A DNA stretch of 64,000 nt from Leptospira perolatii (GCF_002811875.1 NZ_NPDZ01000003.1:288180-352179), one strand, 5' to 3'; shown: positions 18,863 through 29,250, counted from the first letter of the stretch. Translations and numbers: made by a program. The notes: generated from the sequence alone by a model not told the origin.

Positions 18863-20308
18863 ATGTCTCTACCTCCATTGAAAAACGAATTAGTCAACTT
18901 TCGTAAGACCAAGATCATTTGCACAATAGGTCCTGCCACGGCGGATAAGAAAATGATTCAGGCTTTGGCAGAAGCGGGGATGAATATTGCTCGTTTGAAC
19001 ATGTCCCATGGTAGTCATGAGTTTCATCGCTCCGTGATCCGTTCGATTAAATCTTTGAACAAAGATGTCCTAAAGCATCCAATAGCTATTTTATTGGATA
19101 CCCAGGGCCCTGAAATTCGGACAGGGGATCTTCAAGTGGATCATCTGGACCTAAAGGTGGGGGAATCTTTTACGTTCCATATCATTCCTGGGGTGGAGTC
19201 GGAAGAACAATCTGTTTTTGTAAATTACAAAGACATTGTAAGCGATCTGAAAATCGGAGATAGGGTCACGGTAGACAATGGATTGATCAATCTGATTGTA
19301 GAAGAAATTCAGGAAACCGCGCTGAAATGTAAGGTAGTAGACGGTGGAAAGTTAGGGTCTAGAAAACATATCAATCTTCCTGGGATACGGGTGAATTTGC
19401 CTTCCATTACGCAAAAAGACCACAAGGACATTCTTTTTGGTCTTGAAGAGGATGTAGACTTTATCGCACTTTCGTTCGTTCGTTCCGTAGAGGATATCCT
19501 GCAACTTCGTCAGATCATTGAAGAGCATAACGGGCATTCGGCGATTATCGCTAAAATTGAAGATCAGGATGCTGTAAGGAATATGGTCGATATTATCGAA
19601 GCAGCGGATGGTGTCATGGTTGCTCGTGGAGATTTAGGAGTAGAGGTTCCGATTGAAGAACTGCCGATTATTCAGAGGGCAATCATAAAGGAATCTGCAA
19701 TACGCGGTAAACGCGTCATTGTTGCGACCCACCTACTTGAATCCATGATCAACAACCCATCTCCGACAAGAGCGGAGGTGACAGATGTTGCGAATGCGGT
19801 TTACGAAGAAGCGGATGCGATCATGCTTTCCGGCGAGACAGCTGCGGGCAAATTTCCGGTCAGGTGCGTGGAAATGTTGAGTAAAATCGCGCAGCGGGTG
19901 GAGGACACTCCAGGGGTGGGGTACGTTTTGGATAGAGTTCCTTCCAATAAGAAGGAGGAGATGGCAAAGTCGGCTGCATTGCTTGCAGATTCTATTAAAT
20001 CTCCGGCTATTATTGTGATTACGCGCAGAGGAACGACGGCCCTGAATGTCGCTTCTTTTCACCCGAAGGTGCCTCTGATTTATGCTTTCACGAATATGAC
20101 CACGGTCAGACGGAAGCTATGGTTAACTAGAGGGATTATCCCGTATAGAATCGATTTTTCCAGAGATCCTGAGAAGACTATCAAACTTGCAATTGAGACC
20201 CTGAAAGCTAGTGGGAGGATTTCCGAAGGAAATCAGGTTGTCATTTTGTCGGATATTATTGCCGGAGAGGAAAGGGTGGAGACAATTCAAATTCGAGAGG
20301 TGAGGTGA
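18863..20308 (+). CDS. pyk: Pyruvate kinase
   Basis: A 481-residue enzyme of lower glycolysis converting phosphoenolpyruvate and ADP to pyruvate and ATP. Signatures are KIICTIGPA and [10 protein letters not shown] at the N-terminus, [11 protein letters not shown] with the catalytic Lys, [12 protein letters not shown], and [13 protein letters not shown]. The length is normal for the bacterial enzyme, and the C-terminal regulatory domain is complete. Confidence 0.97.
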   Translation: MSLPPLKNELVNFRKTKIICTIGPATADKKMIQALAEAGMNIARLNMSHGSHEFHRSVIRSIKSLNKDVLKHPIAILLDTQGPEIRTGDLQVDHLDLKVGESFTFHIIPGVESEEQSVFVNYKDIVSDLKIGDRVTVDNGLINLIVEEIQETALKCKVVDGGKLGSRKHINLPGIRVNLPSITQKDHKDILFGLEEDVDFIALSFVRSVEDILQLRQIIEEHNGHSAIIAKIEDQDAVRNMVDIIEAADGVMVARGDLGVEVPIEELPIIQRAIIKESAIRGKRVIVATHLLESMINNPSPTRAEVTDVANAVYEEADAIMLSGETAAGKFPVRCVEMLSKIAQRVEDTPGVGYVLDRVPSNKKEEMAKSAALLADSIKSPAIIVITRRGTTALNVASFHPKVPLIYAFTNMTTVRRKLWLTRGIIPYRIDFSRDPEKTIKLAIETLKASGRISEGNQVVILSDIIAGEERVETIQIREVR

Positions 20309-20335
20309 AAGGGACGGTGTTCCTTCCAATCCTCT

Positions 20336-20614
20336 TCATTCCTCCGGTTTCTCCAATCCGGCAGCAGATTCGATAAACTTGAGTAACCATTCTTTTCCAC
20401 CGAATTGTTCAAAAGCGTCTATAAGCATGCTCGTGTAATTTACTGAAGATTGAAGGCGTTCAAATTCGAGTCTTACTTTAAGCTTCTTTACGTGGATAAA
20501 AAGTTTAAGCTCCTTTAGACTCATATCTTTGGGATCAATTCCGGCAAAGTCATCATCACCGGCAAAAGGATTCAATTGGAATCCCGCATTTTCCTTTTGA
20601 TTACGATCTGGCAT
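20336..20614 (-). CDS. Small acidic protein at the end of a yqjDE-like cassette
   Basis: A 92-residue protein with an acidic N-terminus and a helical body (LKELKLFIHVKKLKVRLEFERL). It has no membrane segment. It is third in a tight minus-strand run behind a DUF883-like and a holin-like membrane protein, 11 bases after the preceding stop. It is not recognisably YqjK, and its function is unknown. Confidence 0.65.
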   Translation of the reverse strand: MPDRNQKENAGFQLNPFAGDDDFAGIDPKDMSLKELKLFIHVKKLKVRLEFERLQSSVNYTSMLIDAFEQFGGKEWLLKFIESAAGLEKPEE

Positions 20615-20625
20615 AGAACGAGACT

Positions 20626-21000
20626 TCAGTCTCTACTCCTAACCAAAGATCCGATTATGGAAAATAAAATAAGTGAAATACCTAAACAAACTCCCCCGGT
20701 TCCTAACGCCGCTAAAAGCGGATCGCCAGAGAAATACTTTTGGAAAAAGAGAAATAGGCCTCCTATAAAAAAAAGGACTGAAAAACTTAGAAAGAACAGC
20801 CCAATCCGAAAAAGGATATAGACTTGGATTCCCAGTTTAACTTTTTCTTGAATGGTTTTTTGGAGGTACAGAAGAAGAGTTTCGAAGTAATCAAAGATCG
20901 ATTCAACGAGTGATAGAAGGTGTTCCTTTAGAGAAAAACCTTCATGGTCTGACGACTCGTCTTTTAAATCTTCCTGAATTTTTTTTTTCTTAACAGTCAA
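20626..21000 (-). CDS. YqjE-like holin-superfamily membrane protein
   Basis: A 124-residue protein with an amphipathic N-terminal half and two hydrophobic segments (IGLFFLSFSVLFFIGGLFLFF and AALGTGGVCLGISLILFSI). This matches the DUF1469/holin-X form found next to YqjD-type proteins. The start is a TTG at 21000 with only a modest ribosome site. It lies 17 bases after the DUF883-like gene, so the two are co-transcribed. Confidence 0.7.
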   Translation of the reverse strand: MTVKKKKIQEDLKDESSDHEGFSLKEHLLSLVESIFDYFETLLLYLQKTIQEKVKLGIQVYILFRIGLFFLSFSVLFFIGGLFLFFQKYFSGDPLLAALGTGGVCLGISLILFSIIGSLVRSRD

Positions 21001-21017
21001 TGATGATTCTTTCCCAG

Positions 21018-21293
21018 TTATTTCCTTCTGATCAACATCCCAATCAGAATTCCAATCCCTACTCCAACTCCTAGGCCTATTAAGGTGGCCTTTTGGGGAT
21101 TTTCCTTAATATACACTCCGGTTTGATCTATAATTTGCTTCGCTTTTTCACTGGTTTCACCAGTAACTTTTTTAAGTTTTTCCTTTAGGTCTGATACATG
21201 TTCGAGATATTCGTCTCTGGCTTTGCCGGTAATTTTCTTAGCCTTATCTTTTAGTGATTCTATTTCTTCACTGATACTTTCAACCTTAGACAT
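21018..21293 (-). CDS. DUF883 (ElaB/YqjD-like) tail-anchored protein
   Basis: A 91-residue protein with a heptad-rich soluble part, then a Gly-rich C-terminal membrane segment ([17 protein letters not shown]) ending in RRK. That is the usual form of ElaB/YqjD proteins, which sit in the inner membrane and in E. coli bind ribosomes in stationary phase. The ATG at 21293 has a strong GGGAGGA seven bases upstream, so the longer frame starting at 21374 is rejected. Confidence 0.8.
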   Translation of the reverse strand: MSKVESISEEIESLKDKAKKITGKARDEYLEHVSDLKEKLKKVTGETSEKAKQIIDQTGVYIKENPQKATLIGLGVGVGIGILIGMLIRRK

Positions 21294-21519
21294 GAATGTC
21301 CTCCCAGGACTTTTATGCTTGGAACGAAACCTTTTTTCAAGAACTTTACCGCGCAAATTTTCGCTGGCTTGCAATTTAATAAATTTGGTTATAATGACTG
21401 GAGTAAATAAGTCGCAATATCGGGTCCTACCAGTTAAATGGTTATTGTGAGACCCCAGTTGCGGAGTTCCTTCCCGTCGTCACGATTGGTGGTCCAAATA
21501 GGAACAGCGAGAGGTTAGC

Positions 21520-21933
21520 ATGAATATATTTTCAAAAATTGCCAAAATTCGCAGAACGCAGCGGGAGAGAATTTATAATCGTGCCTATAGACAGGCTCTT
21601 AAGCACTTGAAACGGGAATTTAAGGCAGAGCGAGAAAGGCATCTTCAGGCGGAAAAAGAATTGGAGAAATATTACCGAAAAGATGTGGATATGGAGGCAA
21701 AGAAAACAAGAAAGAAGATCCAAGAGTTAGAGAATTATAAATTACTTCTGGAAAGGAAAGAGATGGAAATTGAAACAAAATTAGCTTTCCTTAACGAACA
21801 ATTACAAAAAATCGAAGAACTGAAAGCCCGAATGGATGGCGCAGTGAATTTAATGGCACGTGCTGGCTCTCTTTCGAATGGAGCTATTGATGATGCCGAA
21901 AAGATAAAGCAATCGCTAAAAAAAGTCCTGTAA
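21520..21933 (+). CDS. Coiled-coil protein of unknown function
   Basis: A 137-residue, highly charged and almost wholly helical protein with heptads from about residue 30 to 110 (ERHLQAEKELEKYYRK, RKKIQELENYKLLLER). It has no membrane segment or signal. GAGAGG lies about six bases before the ATG. It is followed four bases later by a pterin dehydratase gene, so the two are probably co-expressed, although no functional link is obvious. Confidence 0.7.
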   Translation: MNIFSKIAKIRRTQRERIYNRAYRQALKHLKREFKAERERHLQAEKELEKYYRKDVDMEAKKTRKKIQELENYKLLLERKEMEIETKLAFLNEQLQKIEELKARMDGAVNLMARAGSLSNGAIDDAEKIKQSLKKVL

Positions 21934-21937
21934 TAGG

Positions 21938-22282
21938 GTGCGAAAAGCCATCGAATTATCCGTGGAAAAAGTTTTTAAAGTATCTATAGAGGAAGCCAGG
22001 AAGGAACTCCCGATAGGGTGGGCAATTCTTGCTAATTTGGAAAATATTTCCTACATTAAAAGGCATTTCGATTTCAATAGTTATTTAGACGGAGTAAATT
22101 TCGTAACCGAAGTGGCGAAAGTTGCTGAAGGTATGAACCATCATCCTGACATCACAATTAGATTCAGGAAAGTTGATATAGAAATATTTACTCATTCGCA
22201 CAAAGGGCTGACAAACCTCGACGTTAGTTTTGCGATTCAGATTGAAAATTTATACATTTCCTTTAACAAATCAAATTTTTAA
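21938..22282 (+). CDS. phhB: Pterin-4-alpha-carbinolamine dehydratase
   Basis: A 114-residue protein of the PCD/DCoH family, which dehydrates 4a-hydroxytetrahydrobiopterin. The signature EGMNHHPDI and the following THSHKGLTNLD are present; paired histidines and the Gly-Leu-Thr segment match the family active site. The start is GTG, four bases after the preceding stop. No phenylalanine hydroxylase is seen nearby, so a role in molybdopterin or another pterin pathway, or a solitary recycling role, is open. Confidence 0.85.
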   Translation: MRKAIELSVEKVFKVSIEEARKELPIGWAILANLENISYIKRHFDFNSYLDGVNFVTEVAKVAEGMNHHPDITIRFRKVDIEIFTHSHKGLTNLDVSFAIQIENLYISFNKSNF

Positions 22283-22289
22283 AGAGACT

Positions 22290-22820
22290 TTAATCATTAC
22301 CTATAAGTGCCGACGCTCTTTTACTTTTTGAGAGAGTAAGAAGTTCACGGATAAGTATTTCTCTTTCTAAATCAATTAGAATGAATAGTTTCGCCCACGT
22401 AATTTGTTTTTGATCCCTTGATTTGGGTTTGCTTGAATTTTCAAATAAATAGGAGAACAAGTAACATATCGAGACTCCTTGAGCCTGTGCAATGGAGCGA
22501 AGCACAGACCAATCTTTTGGATCAGGTCTAAAATTCATTTTAATATACTTGGAGGATTGGTCGGTCTGCTTTTGAAAATTTTGATATTTAGTATTATGAG
22601 AAGAAATGTTCAATCTCCTGCGCGCGAGAGTCTTGATAGAGGACTCTCTTAACATTGATTTCAAGATTTTGGAAACTTTTCTTTTTTCTATTCTTAAGAT
22701 TAAGCGTCGAGGAATTAAAAGTGTGCAAACCGGATTGCGTGAATTCGAAAGCTTGGAGTATTCAAAATTACTTGTCAGAGAGTGATGGGTTTTTGTGTAT
22801 CCTTTACCAGCATATAACAT
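22290..22820 (-). CDS. DUF1564 family protein
   Basis: A 176-residue basic protein with the pattern of the DUF1564 family, which I know only from Leptospira: TLLIPRRLI, LARRRLNISS, KYIKMNFRPDPKDW and GVSICYLFSYLFE. The compact basic form suggests DNA binding of the ribbon-helix-helix or helix-turn-helix kind, but that is inference. The family exists in many copies per genome. The start is uncertain, as the ATG at 22820 has a poor ribosome site. Confidence 0.75.
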   Translation of the reverse strand: MLYAGKGYTKTHHSLTSNFEYSKLSNSRNPVCTLLIPRRLILRIEKRKVSKILKSMLRESSIKTLARRRLNISSHNTKYQNFQKQTDQSSKYIKMNFRPDPKDWSVLRSIAQAQGVSICYLFSYLFENSSKPKSRDQKQITWAKLFILIDLEREILIRELLTLSKSKRASALIGND

Positions 22821-22903
22821 GCAGTACTCAGTTATTGAATTTGCACGATTCCATTAATTTTTTCTATACAGAAAAAGTAATATAGATGCGGAGTTCCCTC
22901 CAA

Positions 22904-23629
22904 TTAATCAGGAATAACTATGTTCTCGAAATTATCCGTGAAGCGATATCCTATTCCCCAGATCGTCTCTATCCATTCAGGCTGAGCGGAATTTTTTTCT
23001 AGTTTTGAACGAATCCGCTTGATATGCGAATCAATCATTCTTTCGAAACCGTCCCATTCCATGCCCCAAACTGCTTCTAAGATCATCTCGCGGGAAAAAA
23101 CTTTTCCTGGGGAAGAGGCCATCAGCTGAAGAATATCAAACTCCTTCCTAGAAATGTTAATTACTTGGTCTCTTAAGGTAACCCTTCTCCGGATGGGATC
23201 AATCTTTAACGCACCTCGAATGATTTCTCCACCGCTTCCAATATTAGGTTTGATGCCTGCTTTTTTGTCCCATCTGCGAAAAAAAACATCTACTCGCGTC
23301 TTTAGCTCTCTGACGGAAAAAGGTTTCGTAATGTAATCGTCTGCACCGAGTTCCAAGCCCATGATTCGATCTATCTCTTCATTTCTAGCGGTAACTATAA
23401 AAATAGGTGTGTTTTCGTCTGTTTTTCGAACAGTTCTACAAACATCCATTCCATCTATATCTGGAAGTGATAGATCCAGTATTAGTAAATCAGGATGGTT
23501 TGCCTTATAAAATTTTAGTCCCTCCTCGCCCGACGTTTGAATAGTGGTTTTATAATGGGCTGAATCTAGAGACTTACGAATTAAATTTCCGATATCGGGA
23601 TCGTCTTCGATTACCAGAATATTCTTCAT
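22904..23629 (-). CDS. OmpR/PhoB-type response regulator
   Basis: A 241-residue two-domain regulator. The receiver domain has IEDDPDIG (acidic pocket), [12 protein letters not shown] with the phospho-acceptor Asp, a Thr in IFIVTARN, and the Lys in [12 protein letters not shown]. The C-terminal winged helix ends in [16 protein letters not shown] and IWGIGYRF. The ATG at 23629 has GAGG six bases upstream, so it is preferred over 23668. No histidine kinase adjoins it; the nearest is at 30.0 kb. Confidence 0.93.
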   Translation of the reverse strand: MKNILVIEDDPDIGNLIRKSLDSAHYKTTIQTSGEEGLKFYKANHPDLLILDLSLPDIDGMDVCRTVRKTDENTPIFIVTARNEEIDRIMGLELGADDYITKPFSVRELKTRVDVFFRRWDKKAGIKPNIGSGGEIIRGALKIDPIRRRVTLRDQVINISRKEFDILQLMASSPGKVFSREMILEAVWGMEWDGFERMIDSHIKRIRSKLEKNSAQPEWIETIWGIGYRFTDNFENIVIPD

Positions 23630-23832
23630 AACAACCTCAGGGAGAATTTGATGAAAAAAATGACTCAATTACAACATATAATTCAAGTTAAAAATGATTC
23701 AAAGAAAAAACCGTATCAAACTGTATTTAATTAAAAATAATAGTGTTCTGGCAATTTTCAATTTTGAAAATCCAATTTCAGATGATTTTAATAAGCGAAT
23801 AAATCTAAATTATCGCTTTTTAAGGCCGTGAA

Positions 23833-24297
23833 TTGATTTTTACTAGTATTGCAAAAGGCATGAACATAAATAAATCTTTAGCAAGGTCCTGGGCTTTGAT
23901 CGCAATTTCGGAGCCCGGACTAGATGTGAATTCAATAACCCGAGAGCTAGGTATCGAGCCTGATTTTGCTCTTGCAAAGGATACTTTAGCAATTTCGGGG
24001 GAGAAGATCAGTACGCCTCTTTGGCAAATTCACTCGAAGAAGGAGGCCTTTAGCCCTTTGGAAGATCATGTTTGGGAGTTAATTTCTAGAATTGCACCGA
24101 ACAGGAAGGAATTCCAAAAGATTTGCCAAAAACATAAAGTAATACTCTACTGTTCTATAGAGTTCAACGACGGAAATAAAGACGAGGTATCGTTGAGTCC
24201 GAAAACTCTGCTGTTGTTAGGCGATCTAGGTGTAAATCTTTGTTTCCAGGGCTGGAAATTACCGGAAGAAAGAAGAAGGTTAGACGACCAACACTAA
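23833..24297 (+). CDS. DUF4279-like protein
   Basis: A protein of up to 154 residues resembling the DUF4279 family: an N-terminal SWALIAISEPGLDVNSITRELGI, then W-containing strands (TPLWQIHSKKEA) and a closing segment. The family function is unknown. The start may be TTG at 23833, with AAGG seven bases upstream, or ATG at 23860. The 3' end overlaps the convergent STAS-like gene by 18 bases. Confidence 0.6.
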   Translation: MIFTSIAKGMNINKSLARSWALIAISEPGLDVNSITRELGIEPDFALAKDTLAISGEKISTPLWQIHSKKEAFSPLEDHVWELISRIAPNRKEFQKICQKHKVILYCSIEFNDGNKDEVSLSPKTLLLLGDLGVNLCFQGWKLPEERRRLDDQH

Positions 24298-24606
24298 TTC
24301 AGAAAGGTGAAATCTTTCCAAATAGGTCTGTACTGAGATTTTTGGCTTTGCGAAGATTAAGACTCTTTTTTTTTCCCTTAGGTCGAGACCAAATTTTAAC
24401 AATCTAACTAAAACGACTAGCGAGATACTCTCAACAGAATTGAATTCAATTTTTATGTGACGATTGGATTCATAAAAGACCATTGCTAGAATCGACTGGA
24501 GCTCATCCATCTGCTCATTATCGATTCTTCTCGAAAGGGGCTCGATTTCCGTAACTTTATCTTTTTTTCTTATTTCGAAAAAACTGAATCTGCGAACTTG
24601 TTCCAA
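24280..24606 (-). CDS. STAS-like small protein
   Basis: A 108-residue alpha/beta protein with a pattern like STAS (anti-sigma-factor antagonist) domains: IKIEFNSVESISLVVLVRLLKFG, then RVLIFAKPKISVQTYLERF. I do not see the usual phosphorylatable Ser followed by Gly, so it may be a non-classical member. The start is TTG at 24606. It may belong to a partner-switching or lipid-binding system; no partner is adjacent. Confidence 0.5.
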   Translation of the reverse strand: MEQVRRFSFFEIRKKDKVTEIEPLSRRIDNEQMDELQSILAMVFYESNRHIKIEFNSVESISLVVLVRLLKFGLDLREKKRVLIFAKPKISVQTYLERFHLSELVLVV

Positions 24607-24678
24607 AATAGGGAGTTCCTTCCAATAAGCTTTCTTAGTTCCCGCTTAGCCGTAAAATAAACTAATTATGACCCATTA

Positions 24679-25623
24679 ATGAATCTTCATTCTAAAGAAA
24701 CAATAATATATCGATCGAAATTTCTCAATGCTGTTCGTAAATACTTTTGTTCAAAAGGGTTTTTAGAAATTGATACTCCTGCTTTAAAAAAGATTCCGAG
24801 CATGGAGCCCCATCTTAATCCGTTTGAGGTATCATCGCCCTCAGGAAACGAATCGGGATATTTAATTAGTTCTCCGGAATATTCGTTAAAAATTACACTA
24901 TCTGCAGGTATAGAGAAAGTGTACGAAATAGCTCATACTTTTCGTTCAGGTGAACTTGGGAGTAAGGTTCATACCGCGGAATTTCTGATGCTCGAATTTT
25001 ACGAATGCGACGCGGATTTGAGCAAAATGATGAACCGTACGGAAGATCTTATTAGATCAGTAGCAAAGGAACTCGATATTCTTTTAGATAAAAGACCTTT
25101 TTCGCGCAAGCCTGTGAAGGATCTCTTAAAAGAGTATGCAAACTGCACTTGGGATCGAGAAGACTTGGAGAGGCGGATTGTAGAGCAAAAATTATCCAGT
25201 ATCCCACTTAGCGAACTATTATACGAAGATTGTTTTTACCTTGTTTTTCTAAACCTAGTAGAGCCTTCGTTACAGAAAGAATATCAATTTATTTACGATT
25301 ATCCACCGGAGATGGCTGCCTTAGCAAGAATTGAAAATGGAGTCGCAAAGCGCTTTGAAATGTATTTCGGAAATCTGGAAATTTGCAATGCTTTCGATGA
25401 GTTACAGGATCCGAGAGAGCAGCGTATTAGATTTGAACATGAACAAAGAATCAGGCAGACTCTTGGAAAGAAAATTTTCCCTATTGATATGATGTTTTTG
25501 GAAGCTTTGGAAAGAGGAATTCCGAATTGCTCTGGGAATGCTCTTGGACTGGACCGGTTGTTTTTGACTCTATTAGGCGAAGATTCCCTTTCCCAGGTCA
25601 GCCCTTACTGGAAACAATTGTGA
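24679..25623 (+). CDS. epmA: Elongation factor P--(R)-beta-lysine ligase
   Basis: A 314-residue class II lysyl-tRNA-synthetase-like protein lacking the anticodon-binding domain, as EpmA (PoxA/GenX) does. Class II motif 2 is seen in AHTFRSGELGSKVHTAEFLMLEFYE and motif 3 in NALGLDRLFLTLLG. It ligates beta-lysine to EF-P. The other pathway genes are also in the window, epmB at 52.9 kb and efp at 55.3 kb. The start is ATG at 24679. Confidence 0.92.
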   Translation: MNLHSKETIIYRSKFLNAVRKYFCSKGFLEIDTPALKKIPSMEPHLNPFEVSSPSGNESGYLISSPEYSLKITLSAGIEKVYEIAHTFRSGELGSKVHTAEFLMLEFYECDADLSKMMNRTEDLIRSVAKELDILLDKRPFSRKPVKDLLKEYANCTWDREDLERRIVEQKLSSIPLSELLYEDCFYLVFLNLVEPSLQKEYQFIYDYPPEMAALARIENGVAKRFEMYFGNLEICNAFDELQDPREQRIRFEHEQRIRQTLGKKIFPIDMMFLEALERGIPNCSGNALGLDRLFLTLLGEDSLSQVSPYWKQL

Positions 25624-25844
25624 ATGAAACTTTCAAGCTGGTAAGCCAATTTTTTGCGCACTCTGCTTCGGCCATTATTCGTTTCCAGCTTAAAAACTTT
25701 GGTTGCGCGGAATCTCTGTCATATTACGTTTTGGGCGGATATTATCTGGTTGGTCCTCAGAAAGCTTTTCACAGATTGTTAACGAGAACCGAGTTGACGG
25801 GTAGGGAGCATGGCCAAAAAGCAAAGCTATTATGTGACCATTAA
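25620..25844 (+). CDS. Possible small protein overlapping epmA and the OmpA-like gene
   Basis: A 74-codon frame starts with GTG at 25620 in a four-base GTGA overlap with the epmA stop, a common coupling form. The product is helical and then hydrophobic (SLSYYVLGGYYLVG). It runs 35 bases into the next gene, which is unusual. It fills the otherwise empty 190-base gap. It may be real, but I recognise no family. Confidence 0.35.
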   Translation: MNETFKLVSQFFAHSASAIIRFQLKNFGCAESLSYYVLGGYYLVGPQKAFHRLLTRTELTGREHGQKAKLLCDH

Positions 25845-26841
25845 GGGTCGTAAATATGACCGAAGTCTTATTCAAATTGCAGATTCGGCAGTCTCTGGTA
25901 AAAAAGACGGCCGAATTTCAGTCGCAGATGCCAAGAAGCTCCTTGCAGCTGCAAAAGATAAAGGCCTCTATACTGAAATTGAAAAGCAAACCATCGAGTA
26001 CATTCAGAAAAATTATCAATTTACAAAAAAATCTGATGAATGGCTGCGAGAGGAGTTAAGCAAGATAGAGCCCGAGGAATCTCAGGAGGTAGTTCCTTCC
26101 ACCACCGAACCTCCCGAGTCCGGAAAAAATCAAGAATCAACCTCATACTACAGGAACTACATTCCCACCCCGTCAGCCGGTAAAATTGAAAAGAAGAACG
26201 GCCTGCCAATTTTGATCCTTTCTTTTTCGATACTTCTAATCATCGGACTTGGAGTTTACTTTTCATTCAAATCCTCAGGAACTAATTCGAGTAAGAAGAG
26301 AATCGCAGAAAATAGAACCGAGGAGAGCGAGAAAAAACTCAACTCGTCAGAAAAGCTAGGGCAAAGTAAAGGAAGCGAGAATCGAAGTGCAAAAGAACTA
26401 GATGATCAGTCACGTCCTAGTTCTGAGAAAGGGTTTTTAGGTTTCTTTTCCGGAAAATCTGAACCGGCTAATTTAACCGGAGCGGACGAAGAGCTGCGCA
26501 AAGATATCGAGGGTTCGATTGTAAAATTTGAAAAAAATAGCATCCAGATGCATTCAGAATCCCGAAAAGTTTTGAATCAGCTCACACGATTGCTTAAAAG
26601 ACATCCGAATCTTAAAGCCATTTTGGTGGGGCATGCCTCTGACGAGGGTAAAGAGGAAGCCAATTTTCGCATATCGCAACTCAGAGCGGAAATGGTTCGA
26701 GATTATCTCGTGGGAAATGGCCTTTCTTCGGATCGTTTCATTCTTGAAGCCAAAGGTAATAGGGAGCCGAAAAGTGCCCGTCTGCCAAACACGCAAAACC
26801 GAGAAATGAACCGCAGAGTTGAGATTACAGTGGTTCAGTAA
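25810..26841 (+). CDS. OmpA-like peptidoglycan-binding membrane protein
   Basis: A 343-residue protein. It starts with about 100 charged residues, has one membrane segment (LPILILSFSILLIIGLGVYF, about residues 130-150), a Ser/Glu/Lys-rich linker, and a C-terminal OmpA domain: VGHASDEGKEEANFRISQLR, DYLVGNGL and NREMNRRVEI. The soluble N-terminus before the membrane segment would be cytoplasmic and the OmpA domain periplasmic, attaching the inner membrane to peptidoglycan. No signal peptide or barrel is seen. Confidence 0.88.
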   Translation: MAKKQSYYVTIKGRKYDRSLIQIADSAVSGKKDGRISVADAKKLLAAAKDKGLYTEIEKQTIEYIQKNYQFTKKSDEWLREELSKIEPEESQEVVPSTTEPPESGKNQESTSYYRNYIPTPSAGKIEKKNGLPILILSFSILLIIGLGVYFSFKSSGTNSSKKRIAENRTEESEKKLNSSEKLGQSKGSENRSAKELDDQSRPSSEKGFLGFFSGKSEPANLTGADEELRKDIEGSIVKFEKNSIQMHSESRKVLNQLTRLLKRHPNLKAILVGHASDEGKEEANFRISQLRAEMVRDYLVGNGLSSDRFILEAKGNREPKSARLPNTQNREMNRRVEITVVQ

Positions 26842-26981
26842 TATTACCAGCCCATTAACATCATTCCTGAATTTTAAAATGTGGCATTATTTTACGATTG
26901 GGGAAAATTAACCTTTCATTTGAAAAATCCTATACAAAGTGCCTAGTTCTCCGAACGATGAAATCATAACCGGAGAATAAG

Positions 26982-29243
26982 ATGGCCTTTGATATAGATA
27001 TGATTCGTGCCCGGTATGCAAAAATCGGGAATCTAGTAGATAAAGCTAGAGAGGTGGTAGGAAGACCTCTCACACTTACAGAAAAAATTTTGTATTCTCA
27101 CCTTTGGGAAGGTGAACCTAAAAAACCGAACGAGAGAGGAAAGTCGTACGTCGATTTTGCTCCGGACAGAGTAGCGATGCAAGATGCGACAGCTCAAATG
27201 GCATTGCTTCAGTTTATGTCGGCCGGAAGAAGTAAGGTAGCAGTTCCTTCCACAGTTCACTGCGACCACCTCATCACAGCCAAAGAAGGCTCAAAAGAAG
27301 ATCTAGTTCACGCCGCATCAGAAAATAAGGAAGTATACGATTTCTTATCATCGGTATCAAACAAATATGGGATTGGATTCTGGAAACCGGGAGCTGGCAT
27401 TATTCATCAAGTTGTCTTAGAAAACTACGCTTTCCCTGGCGGAATGATGATTGGGACAGATTCGCATACGGTGAATGCAGGCGGTCTGGGCATGATTGCT
27501 ATTGGTGTCGGCGGTGCGGACGCTTGCGATGTAATGGCAGGTCTAGCGTGGGAACTCCGTTGGCCGAAGCTGATCGGTGTAAAGTTGACTGGAAAGTTGA
27601 ACGGTTGGACTTCTCCAAAAGATGTAATTCTAAAAGTTGCAGGCATCTTAACCGTAAAAGGTGGAACCGGAGCGATTGTGGAGTACTTTGGAGAAGGCGC
27701 TGACTCCTTGTCCTGCACTGGTAAAGGGACTATTTGCAATATGGGTGCCGAAATTGGAGCAACTACTTCCACATTCGGATACGATGCTTCCATGGAGAGA
27801 TATCTTCGTTCTACAGGAAGGTCTGATATTGCTGACTTAGCGAATCAGGTAAAAAAATATCTGAATGCCGATCCTGAAGTGTACGCTCAACCAGAAAAAT
27901 ACTTTGATCAAGTGATAGAGATAAACTTATCCGAATTAGAGCCTCATTTAAATGGTCCCTTTACACCGGATCTCGCTACTCCAGTCTCCAAAATGAAAGA
28001 AGAGGCGCTCAAAAACGGATGGCCTACAAAAGTTGAAGTAGGTCTCATCGGATCTTGTACGAATTCCTCGTACGAAGATATTTCGAGAGCGGCTTCACTT
28101 GCAAAGCAAGCTGCTGAAAAAGGACTAAAGCCTAAGGCAGAATTTACAATTACTCCAGGATCTGAACTTGTTCGCTTTACTATCGAAAGAGATGGTTACA
28201 TTAAAACTTTCGAAAAAATTGGCGCGAAAGTTTTTGCAAACGCATGCGGTCCCTGCATAGGAATGTGGTCAAGGGTAGGTGCAGATCGGAAAGAAAAAAA
28301 CACGATCGTTCACTCCTTTAATAGAAATTTTCAATCCCGAAACGATGGAAATCCAAATACGTATGCATTCGTAGCCTCTCCTGAACTAGTCACTGCTTTA
28401 GCGATTGCAGGAGATCTCACATTTGATCCGAATAGAGACAAACTTGTGAATGATAAGGGAGAAAGTGTTAAGCTAGACCCTCCGAACGGTGATGAATTAC
28501 CACAAAGAGGATTTGATGTAAAGGATGCCGGTTATCAAGCTCCAGCAAGTGACGGTTCCGGTGTTCAAGTAATTGTCAATCCAACTTCTACTCGTTTGCA
28601 ATTGCTTAAACCTTTCTTAAAATGGGAAGGAACTGACCTAAAAGGATTGAAGCTGCTGATTAAGGCAAAAGGGAAGTGCACGACAGATCATATTTCGATG
28701 GCAGGTCCCTGGCTAAAGTATCGCGGTCACTTGGACAATATCTCTAATAATTTATTGATTGGTGCGACAAATTCTTTTAACGGAAAAATAAATTCCGTCA
28801 AAAATCAGCTGACCTCTGCTTATGAAGAAGTTCCGGTTGTGCAAAGGCAATACAAAGCCAAGGGAATTGGTTCTATCGTAGTGGGTGATGAAAATTATGG
28901 AGAAGGTTCTTCGAGGGAACATGCCGCCATGGAACCTAGGCACTTGGGAGTCCGCGCGGTCCTTGTAAAATCCTTTGCCCGTATTCATGAGACCAACTTA
29001 AAAAAGCAAGGAATGCTTGCCCTTACGTTTGCGGATAAAGCTGATTATGATAAAATTCTAGAAGACGATGCCATCGACATCGTTGGCCTAGCAAATTTTA
29101 AAGAAGGTCAGTCTTTGACTCTTGCTTTACACCACTCGAACGGTTCAACAGAGGAAATTAAAGTAAATCATACTTATAATCCTCAGCAAATCGAGTGGTT
29201 CAAAGCGGGAAGTGCCTTGAACTTAATTGGCGATTCAAAGTAA
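26982..29243 (+). CDS. acnA: Aconitate hydratase, mitochondrial type
   Basis: A 753-residue enzyme of the TCA cycle converting citrate to isocitrate. Iron-sulfur ligands are in [15 protein letters not shown] and ACGPCIGMW, and the substrate loop is [16 protein letters not shown]. Length and sequence fit the mitochondrial aconitase branch rather than AcnA or AcnB of E. coli. Its presence on the same replicon as asd is a Leptospira chromosome II hallmark. GGAG lies eight bases upstream of the ATG. Confidence 0.95.
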   Translation: MAFDIDMIRARYAKIGNLVDKAREVVGRPLTLTEKILYSHLWEGEPKKPNERGKSYVDFAPDRVAMQDATAQMALLQFMSAGRSKVAVPSTVHCDHLITAKEGSKEDLVHAASENKEVYDFLSSVSNKYGIGFWKPGAGIIHQVVLENYAFPGGMMIGTDSHTVNAGGLGMIAIGVGGADACDVMAGLAWELRWPKLIGVKLTGKLNGWTSPKDVILKVAGILTVKGGTGAIVEYFGEGADSLSCTGKGTICNMGAEIGATTSTFGYDASMERYLRSTGRSDIADLANQVKKYLNADPEVYAQPEKYFDQVIEINLSELEPHLNGPFTPDLATPVSKMKEEALKNGWPTKVEVGLIGSCTNSSYEDISRAASLAKQAAEKGLKPKAEFTITPGSELVRFTIERDGYIKTFEKIGAKVFANACGPCIGMWSRVGADRKEKNTIVHSFNRNFQSRNDGNPNTYAFVASPELVTALAIAGDLTFDPNRDKLVNDKGESVKLDPPNGDELPQRGFDVKDAGYQAPASDGSGVQVIVNPTSTRLQLLKPFLKWEGTDLKGLKLLIKAKGKCTTDHISMAGPWLKYRGHLDNISNNLLIGATNSFNGKINSVKNQLTSAYEEVPVVQRQYKAKGIGSIVVGDENYGEGSSREHAAMEPRHLGVRAVLVKSFARIHETNLKKQGMLALTFADKADYDKILEDDAIDIVGLANFKEGQSLTLALHHSNGSTEEIKVNHTYNPQQIEWFKAGSALNLIGDSK

Positions 29244-29250
29244 CGATGAG

